Source of the DNA: an uncultured Flavobacteriaceae bacterium
GTDB taxonomy: Bacteria; Bacteroidota; Bacteroidia; Flavobacteriales; Flavobacteriaceae
Assembly: GCA_947501625.1 (NCBI GenBank)
Contig: CANMWN010000001.1
Span: forward strand, 631,319 to 695,318
DNA length: 64,000 nucleotides
Reading direction: 5' to 3'
Made by a program: the position numbers and the translations under genes. Shown one piece after another: positions 1 to 9,266 of the stretch. Every line of letters starts with the position of its first letter. The first letter of the stretch is position 1. Below the pieces are notes generated by a model. It saw nothing but the letters and a program-made list of their open reading frames with translations, ran no database searches and was not told the DNA's origin.

Positions 1-1801
1 TATTACTATTTTCGGCTACAACTTTCCATGCTCCAGCTGAATAGTCATACAACTCAATACTATTATTATACACATAATTTCCTAATACATAATCTGTTGC
101 TACTTGGTCATAAAAACTATAAGCACCATCGCCTCCTTTAATTCTTACACCTACATCGGGACCTGAAGTATTTCCGTCTTGAATCAATTGAGTTCCATTA
201 TCTTGCGCTCCAGCCACCATATAATCTCCAGCGGCAAAACTTCCAGGAGCAATATCACCAGAATAGAATTGTAGTACATTGTAAGTGTCATCTACATCGG
301 TCATTACCGTTAAATTATTTCCTGTTGCAGAAAAATCGCTTACATAAGAGATTCCTCCATCATGACCTAAAACTCCTAAATTAGAATTTGTTGGATGAAA
401 AGTCAAAGCGTGTTGATCGGCATGAACTAATGATCCAGCTGTTGAATAAAAAGTTGACCAATGCGAAATGGTATTCCAGTTTGCTCCTGAATCTGTAGAT
501 CTATGAACATTTATTCCGCCTATATATACAATAGCATCATTATTTGGATCGGCTTCTACAACCAAATCATAAAATGCCTGACCTCTTGTAAAATCTGCTG
601 CGCTAACTGATCCATCCGGATCATTAGGAAGTGAAGTGCTACTTGGTGCAGTAGCAAAAGCATCTGTAGTCACATACATTACCGGATTTGAAGCACCTTC
701 GGCTAATACATAAAACTTATTTGCATTGGTTGCAGAAGCTTCTATTTCGGTTCTAAAAACATTTGAAATTGTAGTAACCAAACCAAATGTAGTTGCGCCA
801 CCAGTATTTCTTCTATAAATTGCACCACCATTATCACCAAATCCATAAGAGTTTGTAGTTGCAAGCCATAAATTTCCGTTTGCATCAACTTCAAAATCAT
901 TTACTGAAACATTTACAACATTCGTGTCTTTAGTCCAAGTAGTTCCGCCATTAGTGGAATGGAAGAGACCTCTTTCAAATGAACCTAAAAAATTTGTTGG
1001 ACTTGTGCTCCCGTCAAACCCAGCAGAAACACCTACATAAATTTCAGTAGAACCATTATTATCCCAAGCAACAATGTCATTGATAAAATGAACGCCTCCA
1101 AATACATTTCCGCTATCAGTATCAAAATCATAAACATCTAATACTTGCGTCCAAGTTGCACCTGCGTCAGTAGTTTTATATACACCTCTACCTACTGCAC
1201 TTGCATAAGTAGACTGCTCTCCAGAACCTAAATACCATGTACTATTAGTATTGTCATTTGGGTCAATAGCAAAACAAGTTATAGACAAATTCGTAGGTAA
1301 ACCTGTTACTAAAGACCATCCGCCATTAGTAGAAATATTTTCAGTTTTCCATAATCCGCCGCTTGCTCCACCTGCAAATACTCTATTATTAGTTCCGTCG
1401 GTTGGGTCAAAAAACACTACTCTAGTTCTTCCACCCACATTATTTGGTCCTCTTTCAATCCATAAATTATCAGAAGCATCTCCAGGAGCTCTAAATAAAC
1501 TATTATCATTTCGCATTTCTTTTTGTAATGAAATCACATTTTGAGGTTCAGGTAAACCAGTATTTGGATTCATTGTCAATTCCCATTCGCGCTCATAGTA
1601 TTTATTCGCTGGAATACCAAGATTCTTTCTCTCCTTTTTAGTCAATTTTAAGGTTTTCTTAAATGGACTATTAGCTAAAAATTCTTTATGCTTTTCTTTA
1701 AGTTTAGTTATTTCATCTACTTTATTAGTATTAAAAAGTACAAATGAAAATACGGCAATAGCTAGTACTACTCCGCTTATAATACGTAGTTTTTTTCTCA
1801 T
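1..1801 (-). CDS. Secreted/anchored VPS10-sortilin-type beta-propeller protein, 3' end outside window
   Basis: Reading the minus strand from an ATG at 1801 gives 600 codons with no stop before the window edge, so the C-terminus is missing. It begins MRKKLRIISGVVLAIAVF, a basic start and one hydrophobic segment (signal peptide or anchor), then a Lys-rich linker. From about residue 105 come repeated propeller-blade motifs of the type GGLWKTENIS, GRGVYKTTDAGATW and GLFHSTNGGTTW, which are Asp-box/BNR-like repeats seen in sortilin-type and exo-alpha-sialidase-like propellers. In flavobacteria such proteins usually end in a T9SS sorting domain, but that part is not visible. No catalytic residues can be assigned. 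The leader carries AACCCTAAA 10 bases before the ATG, relevant to the small RNAs near 47.2 kb. Confidence 0.82.
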   Translation of the reverse strand, partial: MRKKLRIISGVVLAIAVFSFVLFNTNKVDEITKLKEKHKEFLANSPFKKTLKLTKKERKNLGIPANKYYEREWELTMNPNTGLPEPQNVISLQKEMRNDNSLFRAPGDASDNLWIERGPNNVGGRTRVVFFDPTDGTNNRVFAGGASGGLWKTENISTNGGWSLVTGLPTNLSITCFAIDPNDNTNSTWYLGSGEQSTYASAVGRGVYKTTDAGATWTQVLDVYDFDTDSGNVFGGVHFINDIVAWDNNGSTEIYVGVSAGFDGSTSPTNFLGSFERGLFHSTNGGTTWTKDTNVVNVSVNDFEVDANGNLWLATTNSYGFGDNGGAIYRRNTGGATTFGLVTTISNVFRTEIEASATNANKFYVLAEGASNPVMYVTTDAFATAPSSTSLPNDPDGSVSAADFTRGQAFYDLVVEADPNNDAIVYIGGINVHRSTDSGANWNTISHWSTFYSTAGSLVHADQHALTFHPTNSNLGVLGHDGGISYVSDFSATGNNLTVMTDVDDTYNVLQFYSGDIAPGSFAAGDYMVAGAQDNGTQLIQDGNTSGPDVGVRIKGGDGAYSFYDQVATDYVLGNYVYNNSIELYDYSAGAWKVVAENSN

Positions 1802-1888
1802 GAGGTTAGTTTTTAGGGTTAATTTTCTTTTAATTTGTGAGTGCAATTTATATTTTTTTAAATTAAATACAATTATCTACCTAATAAA

Positions 1889-2320
1889 ATGAACATACAA
1901 ATTATTAATAAATCAAAGCATCAACTTCCTGAATATGAAACAATCGCTTCGGCAGGAATGGATATTCGAGCAAATATTGAAGAGTCTATCACTCTAAAAC
2001 CCTTAGAAAGAACTATTGTCAAAACTGGGCTATTTATAGCATTACCTATTGGAACTGAAGCGCAAGTAAGACCAAGAAGTGGATTGGCAGCCAAAAAAGG
2101 AATTACTGTTTTAAATGCACCTGGAACTGTAGATGCAGATTATAGAGGGGAAATAGGAGTGATTTTAATAAATCTATCAAACGAAGACTTTGTCATTAAT
2201 GATGGAGATAGGATTGCTCAATTAGTTATTGCAAAGCATGAGCGTGCTGAATGGCAAGAAGTTACAATATTATCAGAAACAGAACGTGGAGAGGGAGGTT
2301 TTGGTAGTACTGGAGTATAA
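1889..2320 (+). CDS. dut: dUTP diphosphatase
   Basis: Hydrolyses dUTP to dUMP and pyrophosphate, keeping uracil out of DNA and feeding dTMP synthesis; cytoplasmic homotrimer. All five trimeric dUTPase motifs are present: ASAGMDIRA (about 20-28), RPRSGLA (61-67), the [13 protein letters not shown] block with the catalytic Asp (about 79-91), RIAQLVI, and the C-terminal Arg/Gly-rich [10 protein letters not shown] that closes over the active site. At 143 residues it is normal length. It is convergent with recA, sharing a bidirectional terminator. The short AT-rich leader shows no Shine-Dalgarno sequence, as is usual in this phylum. Confidence 0.97.
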   Translation: MNIQIINKSKHQLPEYETIASAGMDIRANIEESITLKPLERTIVKTGLFIALPIGTEAQVRPRSGLAAKKGITVLNAPGTVDADYRGEIGVILINLSNEDFVINDGDRIAQLVIAKHERAEWQEVTILSETERGEGGFGSTGV

Positions 2321-2322
2321 AA

Positions 2323-2345
2323 AAGCCTCAAATGAGGCTTATGTA
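2323..2345. terminator. Bidirectional intrinsic terminator between dut and recA
   Basis: Inverted repeat AAGCCTC / GAGGCTT (2323-2329 and 2334-2340) with a 4-base loop, A-rich on the left and T-rich on the right, placed between two convergent stop codons. Confidence 0.8.
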
Positions 2346-2347
2346 TT

Positions 2348-3352
2348 TTATTTTTCTGCAATTACTGCTTTTATCTTATCTTCTAGTTCTTCAGCAAGAT
2401 CTGGATTATCTTTAATTAAATTTTTTACAGCATCTCTTCCTTGACCAAGTTTTGTCTCGCCATAACTAAACCAAGAGCCACTTTTTTTCACAATTCCATA
2501 TTCAACTCCTAAATCTAAAATCTCTCCTACTTTAGAAATTCCTTGACCATACATAATATCAAATTCAGCGATTTGAAAAGGTGGTGCAACTTTATTCTTT
2601 ACTACTTTGACTTTAGTACTATTACCTAATACTTGATCACCGTCCTTAATTTGAGTTCTTCTACGAATATCCAGACGAACAGACGAATAAAACTTTAATG
2701 CATTACCTCCAGTTGTTGTTTCTGGATTACCAAACATAACGCCTATTTTTTCTCGTAACTGATTAATAAATATTACTGTACAATTTGTTTTACTAATAGT
2801 TCCAGTCAATTTTCTTAAAGCTTGTGACATTAATCTCGCATGTAATCCCATTTTAGAATCTCCCATTTCTCCTTCAATTTCACTTTTGGGAGTCAAGGCG
2901 GCAACCGAATCAATTACTACTAAATCAATCGCTCCTGAACGTATTAAATTTTCTGCAATTTCAAGCGCTTGTTCTCCATAATCAGGTTGAGAAATAATTA
3001 AATTATCAATATCAACTCCTAAATTGGCAGCATAAAAACGATCAAATGCATGTTCTGCATCAATAAAAGCGGCAATTCCTCCAGCTTTTTGCGCTTCTGC
3101 AATTGCATGAATAGTTAAAGTTGTTTTACCTGAAGATTCTGGTCCGTATATCTCAATTATTCTTCCTTTTGGATATCCACCAACACCTAAAGCTAAATCT
3201 AAGCCTAAAGAGCCAGAAGAAATTGCATCTACTTCTTGATGTGCTACATCTCCCATTTTCATTACCGATCCTTTACCATAAGTTTTATCTAATTTATCTA
3301 AAGTAAGTTGTAATGCTTTTAATTTTGCTTCTTTTTCCTTATCTACTGCCAT
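2348..3352 (-). CDS. recA: Recombinase RecA
   Basis: ATP-dependent strand-exchange protein for homologous recombination, also the co-protease in SOS-type regulation where LexA exists. The sequence has the Walker A GPESSGKT (70-77), the [17 protein letters not shown] segment, Walker [11 protein letters not shown] and the conserved [24 protein letters not shown] region of DNA-binding loop L2. At 334 residues it is full length. It is a single-gene unit: its 3' side meets dut tail to tail, and the upstream gene at 3552 is divergent. I see no SOS-box-like palindrome in its 5' region. Confidence 0.98.
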   Translation of the reverse strand: MAVDKEKEAKLKALQLTLDKLDKTYGKGSVMKMGDVAHQEVDAISSGSLGLDLALGVGGYPKGRIIEIYGPESSGKTTLTIHAIAEAQKAGGIAAFIDAEHAFDRFYAANLGVDIDNLIISQPDYGEQALEIAENLIRSGAIDLVVIDSVAALTPKSEIEGEMGDSKMGLHARLMSQALRKLTGTISKTNCTVIFINQLREKIGVMFGNPETTTGGNALKFYSSVRLDIRRRTQIKDGDQVLGNSTKVKVVKNKVAPPFQIAEFDIMYGQGISKVGEILDLGVEYGIVKKSGSWFSYGETKLGQGRDAVKNLIKDNPDLAEELEDKIKAVIAEK

Positions 3353-3490
3353 AATTTATTGAGATTTATTTAATTTTATTAAAGAGGTTAAAATTACTAA
3401 AAAGTATTGAGTATTTATTGAAAAAAAGACAATGAAAATTTTGGTTTATTATATTTAAAATAATTTTTATGTTAAAAAGTTATAAACAAC

Positions 3491-3520
3491 TTGTTAATAA
3501 AATATATTGTTGTAATATTG
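3491..3520 (+). promoter_or_regulatory. Candidate Bacteroidota-type promoter for the gene at 3552
   Basis: TTG at 3491-3493, 19-base spacer, then TAATATTG at 3513-3520, matching TAnnTTTG at all but one fixed base. It lies 31 bases before the ATG. Confidence 0.5.
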
Positions 3521-3551
3521 CAGTTAACCTTAATTTAAAAATTTTACGACT

Positions 3552-4259
3552 ATGATTAAAAAAATACTTTTTGTTTTTATTGCAGTTTTTGCATTTAATG
3601 AAATTAATGCTCAAGCTAATATTATTACACATACTGTTGCGTGTGGAAATGTAAGTGAAGATGTATATTATGAGTGGGAATATGAAACTGACAACGATAT
3701 TAGTGGTAGTGATGATAGAATGCAATTTAGAAGATTAAATTCTCCTTCAGGAGATGTGATAACTTATCCTACAGGATGGGTAGAAACAGTTGGAGGTACT
3801 CCTGTATTAGCATCTGGAGGTACAAATGTTAGAATTTCTTGGGATTCAGCCAATACACGTTGGGTATATAGAAATGGTGCAACAATAATTTTTGAAGCAG
3901 TTGGAGACACTCCTTCACCACCTTCTGGTGGTTGGAACACTGTTATTAGTTGTCCTTCTGGTATCTCAACAAATAACTTTAGTGCTGATGCTAGTGCTGA
4001 TGGTACAGTTTTACCTGTTGATAAAGACGAATTAGCAAATAACAAAATCAATATTTTCCCTAACCCATCTTCAGATTTTATTAGTGTTTCAAATATCAAT
4101 GAAGCAACTGCGTTTAGAATTACTAATATTGCTGGTCAAACTGTAATTAATACAATGATTGATGCAAACAATAATGATGTTGATGTTAGAGAATTAGCAA
4201 AAGGTTTCTACTTTGTAGAAATTGCAGGAAAAAAGACAATTAAATTTATTAAGAAATAA
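3552..4259 (+). CDS. Small secreted protein with T9SS C-terminal sorting domain
   Basis: A 235-residue protein with an N-terminal signal peptide (MIKKILFVFIAVFAFNEINAQ) and, from about residue 165, a typical type A T9SS sorting domain: NIFPNPSSDFISV, then an ITNIAGQTV strand and a GFYFVEI strand, ending in KFIKK. It is therefore predicted to cross the outer membrane through the type IX system and become attached or released. The middle part (about 25-150) is Gly/Ser/Pro-rich and beta-like, with two Cys residues (in VACGN and ISCPSG) that could form a disulfide; I do not recognise the fold. It stands alone between divergent recA and a convergent acetyltransferase, with its own promoter and terminator. 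Confidence 0.85.
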   Translation: MIKKILFVFIAVFAFNEINAQANIITHTVACGNVSEDVYYEWEYETDNDISGSDDRMQFRRLNSPSGDVITYPTGWVETVGGTPVLASGGTNVRISWDSANTRWVYRNGATIIFEAVGDTPSPPSGGWNTVISCPSGISTNNFSADASADGTVLPVDKDELANNKINIFPNPSSDFISVSNINEATAFRITNIAGQTVINTMIDANNNDVDVRELAKGFYFVEIAGKKTIKFIKK

Positions 4260-4284
4260 TAATTCTTAATCTTTAAAAAAAATT

Positions 4285-4313
4285 AAAACCACCATTTAAA
4301 TGGTGGTTTTTTT
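4285..4313. terminator. Bidirectional intrinsic terminator
   Basis: Perfect 13-bp inverted repeat AAAACCACCATTT / AAATGGTGGTTTT (4285-4310) followed by Ts, between the convergent genes ending at 4259 (+) and 4316 (-). The effective stem is AAAACCACC/GGTGGTTTT. Confidence 0.88.
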
Positions 4314-4315
4314 AT

Positions 4316-4756
4316 TTAATTTCTTTTCATTCTTATGTGTGGAATTCCATCTTCTAAATACTCTTCCCCTTCTTGGAAGAATTCATGAGACTCATAAAAC
4401 TTTTTTAAATGTTTTTGCGCACTTAAAGTAATTTTAGATGTATTGTAATGTCTTTTAATTACTTCAATACTATCTTTCATTAAAACATGACCTAATCCAT
4501 CTTTTCTATAATCTTGGTGAGTTACAACCCTTCCTATACTTGCTTCATCAAAATAATATCCTTTATCAAATAAACGTGTATAACCAATAACTAGGTCATC
4601 TTTTTTAATAAATACGTGTAAGGCTTTTTGATCTTTATCATCAATATCTAGATAAACGCAATCTTGTTCTACAACAAAAACTTCACTGCGTAGTTTAAGA
4701 ATACTATACAATTCATCAATTGATAAATCATTGAATTTTTTTACAATTGTTCGCAT
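4316..4756 (-). CDS. GNAT N-acetyltransferase, ElaA-like
   Basis: A 146-residue GNAT-fold protein. The N-terminal pattern ELYSILKLRSEVFVVEQDCVYLDIDDKD is characteristic of the ElaA group. The acetyl-CoA-binding stretch is in the middle: IGRVVTHQDYRKDGLGHVLMKD, where the R/QxxGxG/A-type loop appears as RKDGLG. The acceptor substrate is unknown for this family. It starts 7 bases after the rpiB stop and is probably co-transcribed with it. The ATG at 4756 is the only start that keeps the full N-terminal helix. Confidence 0.88.
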   Translation of the reverse strand: MRTIVKKFNDLSIDELYSILKLRSEVFVVEQDCVYLDIDDKDQKALHVFIKKDDLVIGYTRLFDKGYYFDEASIGRVVTHQDYRKDGLGHVLMKDSIEVIKRHYNTSKITLSAQKHLKKFYESHEFFQEGEEYLEDGIPHIRMKRN

Positions 4757-4763
4757 AAAAAAA

Positions 4764-5198
4764 TTAACAGTTACTAGAAATTTTTTCTACTCTTCTTTGG
4801 TGTCTTCCACCTTCAAAATCGGTTTCTAAAAAAGTTTGAACCATTCCTACTGCTTGCGGTATTGAAGTGAATCTTGCAGGAATACATAATACATTAGCAT
4901 TATTATGTTGTCTTATTAAAGTTACAATTTCTTTAGTCCAACATAATCCAGCACGAATATCTTTATATTTATTAGCAGTCATAGCAACACCATTTGCACT
5001 ACCACAAATTAAAATACCAAAATCGGCTTCTTTATTAGTTACTGCATTTGCAACAGGATGTACAAAGTCTGGATAATCTACACTATCCAACGAGTCAGTC
5101 CCATGATTTACTACAGTTATACCTTTAGATTCAAGATGTTTTATAATTGCAAACTTATAATCTGGACCAGCGTGATCGTTTCCTATTGCTATTGTCAT
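4764..5198 (-). CDS. rpiB: Ribose-5-phosphate isomerase B (RpiB/LacAB family)
   Basis: Interconverts ribose 5-phosphate and ribulose 5-phosphate in the pentose phosphate pathway. Family motifs are clear: GNDHAGPDYK near the N-terminus, DYPDF, the active-site segment ICGSANGVAMTANK with the catalytic Cys in CGSxxG, and HNNANVLCIPAR. At 144 residues it is normal length. It is first gene of a probable rpiB-acetyltransferase operon; its 5' side faces the long AT-rich gap described below. Confidence 0.95.
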   Translation of the reverse strand: MTIAIGNDHAGPDYKFAIIKHLESKGITVVNHGTDSLDSVDYPDFVHPVANAVTNKEADFGILICGSANGVAMTANKYKDIRAGLCWTKEIVTLIRQHNNANVLCIPARFTSIPQAVGMVQTFLETDFEGGRHQRRVEKISSNC

Positions 5199-5240
5199 TT
5201 TTAATTATTTAATAGTTTTAACAAAAATACGAAATAGCGC

Positions 5241-5711
5241 TTATTAACAATAAAAATAAACAGTGTTAATAGCTTTTAAGTAAACTATTGATTTATAAGT
5301 TAGTTAAGGATTTTATGAAATGTTGGTAAATAAACAACTAATAAGTATAAGTAAATTTGGTTGTTAAAATATTTATTTCAATACAAGATTAGTAATGAAA
5401 CCACCAAATTAATTTGTAATTATTTAACGGCTATTTATACACAACGAATCACTAGTTTACTAACAATAAAATCTAAAATACTTATAACTATTAGTTGTTG
5501 ATTAGGTTTATTAACAAACTGTGAATAAAGTATAGAAGAGTTATGATTTTTAAGTACTTATACTTTTATAAAATGTTTATTCTTTTTAATAAGTAACTTT
5601 TCAAAATATAAACTCATAAATTTATACCACTTATTAACAGACTATAATAACTATCATTTGTTTCTTTAAAATTTATAAATAAAAAATATATTATATAATA
5701 TTTGTTAATAA
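5241..5711. other. Candidate replication origin region (DnaA-box cluster in AT-rich gap)
   Basis: The 506-base gap 5199-5704 has no gene I can support. It contains two perfect DnaA boxes of the form TTATnCACA: TTATACACA at 5435-5443 and, reversed, TGTGAATAA at 5520-5528. The one-mismatch variant TTATTAACA occurs at 5241-5249, 5508-5516 and 5631-5639, and reversed at 5703-5711, with a further variant at 5264-5272. The spacers are almost pure A/T, suitable for unwinding. No gene density, coding frame or terminator explains the cluster. DnaA was not seen in the window, but in several Bacteroidota oriC is not next to dnaA. Functional assignment is inference. Confidence 0.5.
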
Positions 5712-5869
5712 ATAGTAACGATAGATTTATTAACCGATGAAGATTGTGTAGAGATAACCTCCGTTTTAGTATCAGAAGAAACGGTATCATTAATACTTCT
5801 AACAGAAAAATAAATTCCTATTAAAAATATCAAGAAAAAAAAGATAATTATTTTATAAAGTCGTTTCAT
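5705..5869 (-). CDS. Small single-pass membrane protein, unknown
   Basis: A 54-codon minus-strand ORF from ATG at 5869 to TAA at 5705. It starts MKRLYKIIIFFFLIFLIGIYF, a positive N-terminus and one strong transmembrane helix, followed by a Ser/Thr-rich tail (about residues 24-54) expected outside the cytoplasmic membrane. Composition is that of a real small membrane protein rather than random AT-rich sequence. Its stop codon overlaps a TTATTAACA-type box. No function can be assigned. Confidence 0.55.
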   Translation of the reverse strand: MKRLYKIIIFFFLIFLIGIYFSVRSINDTVSSDTKTEVISTQSSSVNKSIVTIY

Positions 5870-5945
5870 TTCAATGTGTTATCTATTATAAAGACGATAG
5901 ATATGTTAAAATGTTACACTTTTTTTAAGAAAAAATTAACAAACT

Positions 5946-6860
5946 TTAAGAAATTACAAATTGAATTGCTTTTGGTACAATGGAAATTTCAAAATTACTA
6001 GAAGTAATCAATTCTCCGTCACTTTGAATAAAAGGTTTGGAAGTATCGTTAATAGTTAGGTTAATTTTATTAGTTTTATAAGTAGTTACTTTTTTATGAT
6101 CTACGATTTTACCATTATATAATTTTAAAATATTTAATAAAACAGTACCAATATTAATATCTTTTATTATAGAAATATCTAATAATCCATCAGTAGAATT
6201 AGGATTTTTAGTCAATTGCATTCCACCACCAGAATAGTTACAAATACCTATTAAAGTCATTAAAGATTTAGTAACTATTTCTTGATTATTAAATACTATT
6301 TTAAATTCAGAAGATTTATAAGTAGAAAATCCCATAAGCGCACCAACGATGTAGGCTAAAGAACCTAATTTTTTATACTTGTTTATATAATTTACTACAT
6401 GTCCGTCAAAACCTATTCCTGTTAAATTATTAAAATAGATAGGCTCTTTTTTATTTTCTAAAGTTACTTTTCCAATATCTTGTAGTATCGTTTTTTCTTG
6501 CTTTATAAGTTCAATACTTTTTAAAATGTTATTAGTAATTCCATAGGTTTTTACCCAATCATTACCAGTTCCAGTAGGAATTACAGCAACTTTAATTTCA
6601 TTGGAATTTACATCATTTTGACTCATTATTCCATTGACAATATGATGCAAGGTTCCATCTCCACCAACGCTTATTATTTTTCTATAACCTTCTTTTATAG
6701 CGTTTTGAACTAACTCAAATTCATATTCCGAATATTCAGTAAGCCCATAGGTATGTTCAATATTATGTATAGAAAGTAAGTTTAATAATGTTGGTATTTT
6801 TTTCTTAAATCGTTTATTTCCAGAGGCTGGATTAATAATTACATACCAATGAGTATTCAT
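5946..6860 (-). CDS. Lipid/diacylglycerol kinase family protein (YegS/BmrU-like)
   Basis: A 304-residue member of the DAGK catalytic-domain family, expected to phosphorylate a lipid such as diacylglycerol or phosphatidylglycerol at the membrane. Visible motifs: NPASGNKR (10-17), the nucleotide-binding GGDGTLHHIVNG (66-77) and PTGTGNDWVKT (about 94-104), and the C-terminal SDGELI segment. Exact substrate cannot be read from sequence. It is monocistronic and lies upstream of and divergent from rnr. Confidence 0.92.
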   Translation of the reverse strand: MNTHWYVIINPASGNKRFKKKIPTLLNLLSIHNIEHTYGLTEYSEYEFELVQNAIKEGYRKIISVGGDGTLHHIVNGIMSQNDVNSNEIKVAVIPTGTGNDWVKTYGITNNILKSIELIKQEKTILQDIGKVTLENKKEPIYFNNLTGIGFDGHVVNYINKYKKLGSLAYIVGALMGFSTYKSSEFKIVFNNQEIVTKSLMTLIGICNYSGGGMQLTKNPNSTDGLLDISIIKDINIGTVLLNILKLYNGKIVDHKKVTTYKTNKINLTINDTSKPFIQSDGELITSSNFEISIVPKAIQFVIS

Positions 6861-6924
6861 AAAATGAAATAAAATTTATACCATCAAAATTACAAATACT
6901 TTTATATAACAATTCCATAACATT

Positions 6925-6951
6925 TTGGTAAAATAATAAACAGTACCTTTA
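6925..6951 (+). promoter_or_regulatory. Candidate promoter of rnr
   Basis: TTG at 6925-6927, 16-base spacer, TACCTTTA at 6944-6951 (7 of 8 positions including wildcards agree with TAnnTTTG), 24 bases before the ATG. Confidence 0.4.
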
Positions 6952-6975
6952 AGCACTTAATAATAAGAATGATAT

Positions 6976-9189
6976 ATGTCGAAAAAGAAGAAAAAATTAT
7001 ACAAGAAAAAGAATAATGTAATCAAACACTTAACTGAAAATATTCTTAGAATATTTAATAAAAATAATACTCAAACCTTTAATTATAAGCAAATTGCATC
7101 AAAACTTACTATTACTGATGCAAATGGTAAACAACAAATAATTGAGAAAATTGCCGCTTTAAAAGAGCAAGGTAAATTAGAAGAAGTTGATAGAGGAAAG
7201 TATAAAATAATCCAAAAAGAAAATTATTATACAGGAAAAGTAGATGTAACCTCTCGTGGTAATGGTTATGTAATATGTGAAGATTTAGAACACGATATTT
7301 ATATCCCTTCTCGCAATATGAATCATGCTTTGCACAACGATATTGTGAAAGTATATGTTTATAATAGAAAGCGTAGTTCTAAGCAAGAAGGTGATATTGT
7401 AGAAATATTAAACAGAGCTAAAACAGATTATGTAGGTGTACTACACATGAATAAAAATTATGGTTTTGTCATTCCTGATGATCCAAAAATGTATGCTGAT
7501 TTATTCATTTCACAAAAAAAATTATTTGGTGCTCAAGATGGAGATAAAGTATTAGCATCTATAGTAGATTGGCCAGATAATTCTAAAAATCCGTTTGGAA
7601 AAATCAAAGAAGTTCTTGGAAAACCAGGAGATCATAATACAGAGATACATTCGATTTTATTAGAATATGATTTACCTTATCAATTTCCTGAAGAAGTAGA
7701 AAATGACGCTTCTACCCTACCAATTGAAATCACAAAAGAAGAAATTACAAAGCGTAGAGATATGCGAGGGACTACAACTTTTACGATTGATCCCAAGAAT
7801 GCTAAAGATTTTGATGATGCATTGTCGTTTAAAAAATTAGAAAACGGAAATTATGAAGTTGGAATCCATATTGCCGATGTATCACATTATGTTCAAGAAG
7901 GAACGATATTGGATGATGAAGCATATGCAAGAGCAACATCAGTCTATTTGGTAGATAGAGTGGTACCTATGCTACCAGAAATATTATCTAATAATGTATG
8001 TTCTTTAAGACCAAATGAAGAAAAACTAACATTTTCAGCAGTATTTGAAATCAATGAAAAAGCACAGTTAATAAAACAATGGTTTGGAAGAACTGTTACC
8101 TATTCTGATGCACGTTTTGCTTATGAAGAAGCACAGCATTTAATTGAAAATCAGGATACTGATAGTATTCCTAAAGAAATATCTCTTACAGGAAAATCGT
8201 ATAAAGTTGCTCCTGAAATCATTGAAGCAACACATATTTTAGATAGATTGGCTAAAAAACTCCGAAAGAAACGTATTCAAAAAGGGGCCATTACTTTTGA
8301 TAGAGTTGAAGTGAAGTTTAATTTAGATGAAGATGCAAATCCTATAGGAGTGCATTTTAAAGAATCTAAAGATGCTAACAAACTGATTGAAGAATTTATG
8401 TTGCTTGCCAATAAAAAAGTGGCAGAATTTATAGGTTTTGAAAAAGGAAAACCATCAAATAAAACTTTTATTTACAGAATTCATGATGAACCAAATATTG
8501 AAAAACTAACTGCACTTCAAGGTATTATCGGAAAATTTGGATATAAAATTAATACCGAAAATAAGCAGCAAATATCAGATTCTTTAAATAAATTATTGAA
8601 AGATGTACAAGGTAAAGGTGAGTCTAATATGATAGAAACACTAGCTATAAGATCAATGAGTAAGGCTGTTTACACGACCGATAATATTGGACATTATGGT
8701 TTGGCATTTGACTATTACAGTCATTTTACGTCACCAATAAGACGTTATCCAGATGTGATGACGCATAGATTATTACAACATTATTTAGATGGAGGAAAAT
8801 CACCTAAAGCACATATTTACGAAGAAAAATGTGAGCATTCATCAGATAGAGAACAATTGGCTGCCAAAGCAGAAAGAGATTCAATCAAGTATATGCAAGT
8901 GAAATATATGCAAGATCATCAAGACGAAGTGTTTAAAGGAGTGGTTTCAGGTGTTACAGAATGGGGAATTTATGTTGAGATTATCAAGAATAAATGTGAA
9001 GGAATGGTGAGGATTAGAGATATTAAAGATGATTATTACATTTTTGACGAATCTCAATATGCAATTGTTGGTCAAGCTACAAAAAACATGATTCAACTAG
9101 GAGATGAAGTGATGGTTAAAGTGAAAAATACCGATTTAGAACGCAAACATTTAGATTTTTCATTAATTTCTGAAATTTCGGATACTTAA
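6976..9189 (+). CDS. rnr: Ribonuclease R
   Basis: Processive 3'-to-5' exoribonuclease of the RNB (RNase II) family, able to degrade structured RNA and involved in rRNA and mRNA quality control. Order of domains in 737 residues: Lys-rich start (KKKKKLYKKKN), winged-helix-like N-terminus to about 75, two cold-shock-type OB domains (about 80-230), RNB catalytic domain from about 255 to 590 with the metal-binding TIDPKNAKDFDDA block (Asp residues near 267-277), and a C-terminal S1 domain (about 643-735, FKGVVSGVTEWGIYVEI). It lacks the long basic tail of some enterobacterial homologues. Confidence 0.97.
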   Translation: MSKKKKKLYKKKNNVIKHLTENILRIFNKNNTQTFNYKQIASKLTITDANGKQQIIEKIAALKEQGKLEEVDRGKYKIIQKENYYTGKVDVTSRGNGYVICEDLEHDIYIPSRNMNHALHNDIVKVYVYNRKRSSKQEGDIVEILNRAKTDYVGVLHMNKNYGFVIPDDPKMYADLFISQKKLFGAQDGDKVLASIVDWPDNSKNPFGKIKEVLGKPGDHNTEIHSILLEYDLPYQFPEEVENDASTLPIEITKEEITKRRDMRGTTTFTIDPKNAKDFDDALSFKKLENGNYEVGIHIADVSHYVQEGTILDDEAYARATSVYLVDRVVPMLPEILSNNVCSLRPNEEKLTFSAVFEINEKAQLIKQWFGRTVTYSDARFAYEEAQHLIENQDTDSIPKEISLTGKSYKVAPEIIEATHILDRLAKKLRKKRIQKGAITFDRVEVKFNLDEDANPIGVHFKESKDANKLIEEFMLLANKKVAEFIGFEKGKPSNKTFIYRIHDEPNIEKLTALQGIIGKFGYKINTENKQQISDSLNKLLKDVQGKGESNMIETLAIRSMSKAVYTTDNIGHYGLAFDYYSHFTSPIRRYPDVMTHRLLQHYLDGGKSPKAHIYEEKCEHSSDREQLAAKAERDSIKYMQVKYMQDHQDEVFKGVVSGVTEWGIYVEIIKNKCEGMVRIRDIKDDYYIFDESQYAIVGQATKNMIQLGDEVMVKVKNTDLERKHLDFSLISEISDT

Positions 9190-9266
9190 AATTAAAATTA
9201 TACATTTCAGCAAGCAATAATGGAATATTTATTGCATTAAAACCTCAAAAATATAAACTTACTAAA

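Noticed and set aside
3480-4099. Minus-strand ORFs opposite the T9SS cargo gene
   Set aside because: Opposite a gene with a clear signal peptide and sorting domain; no supporting features.
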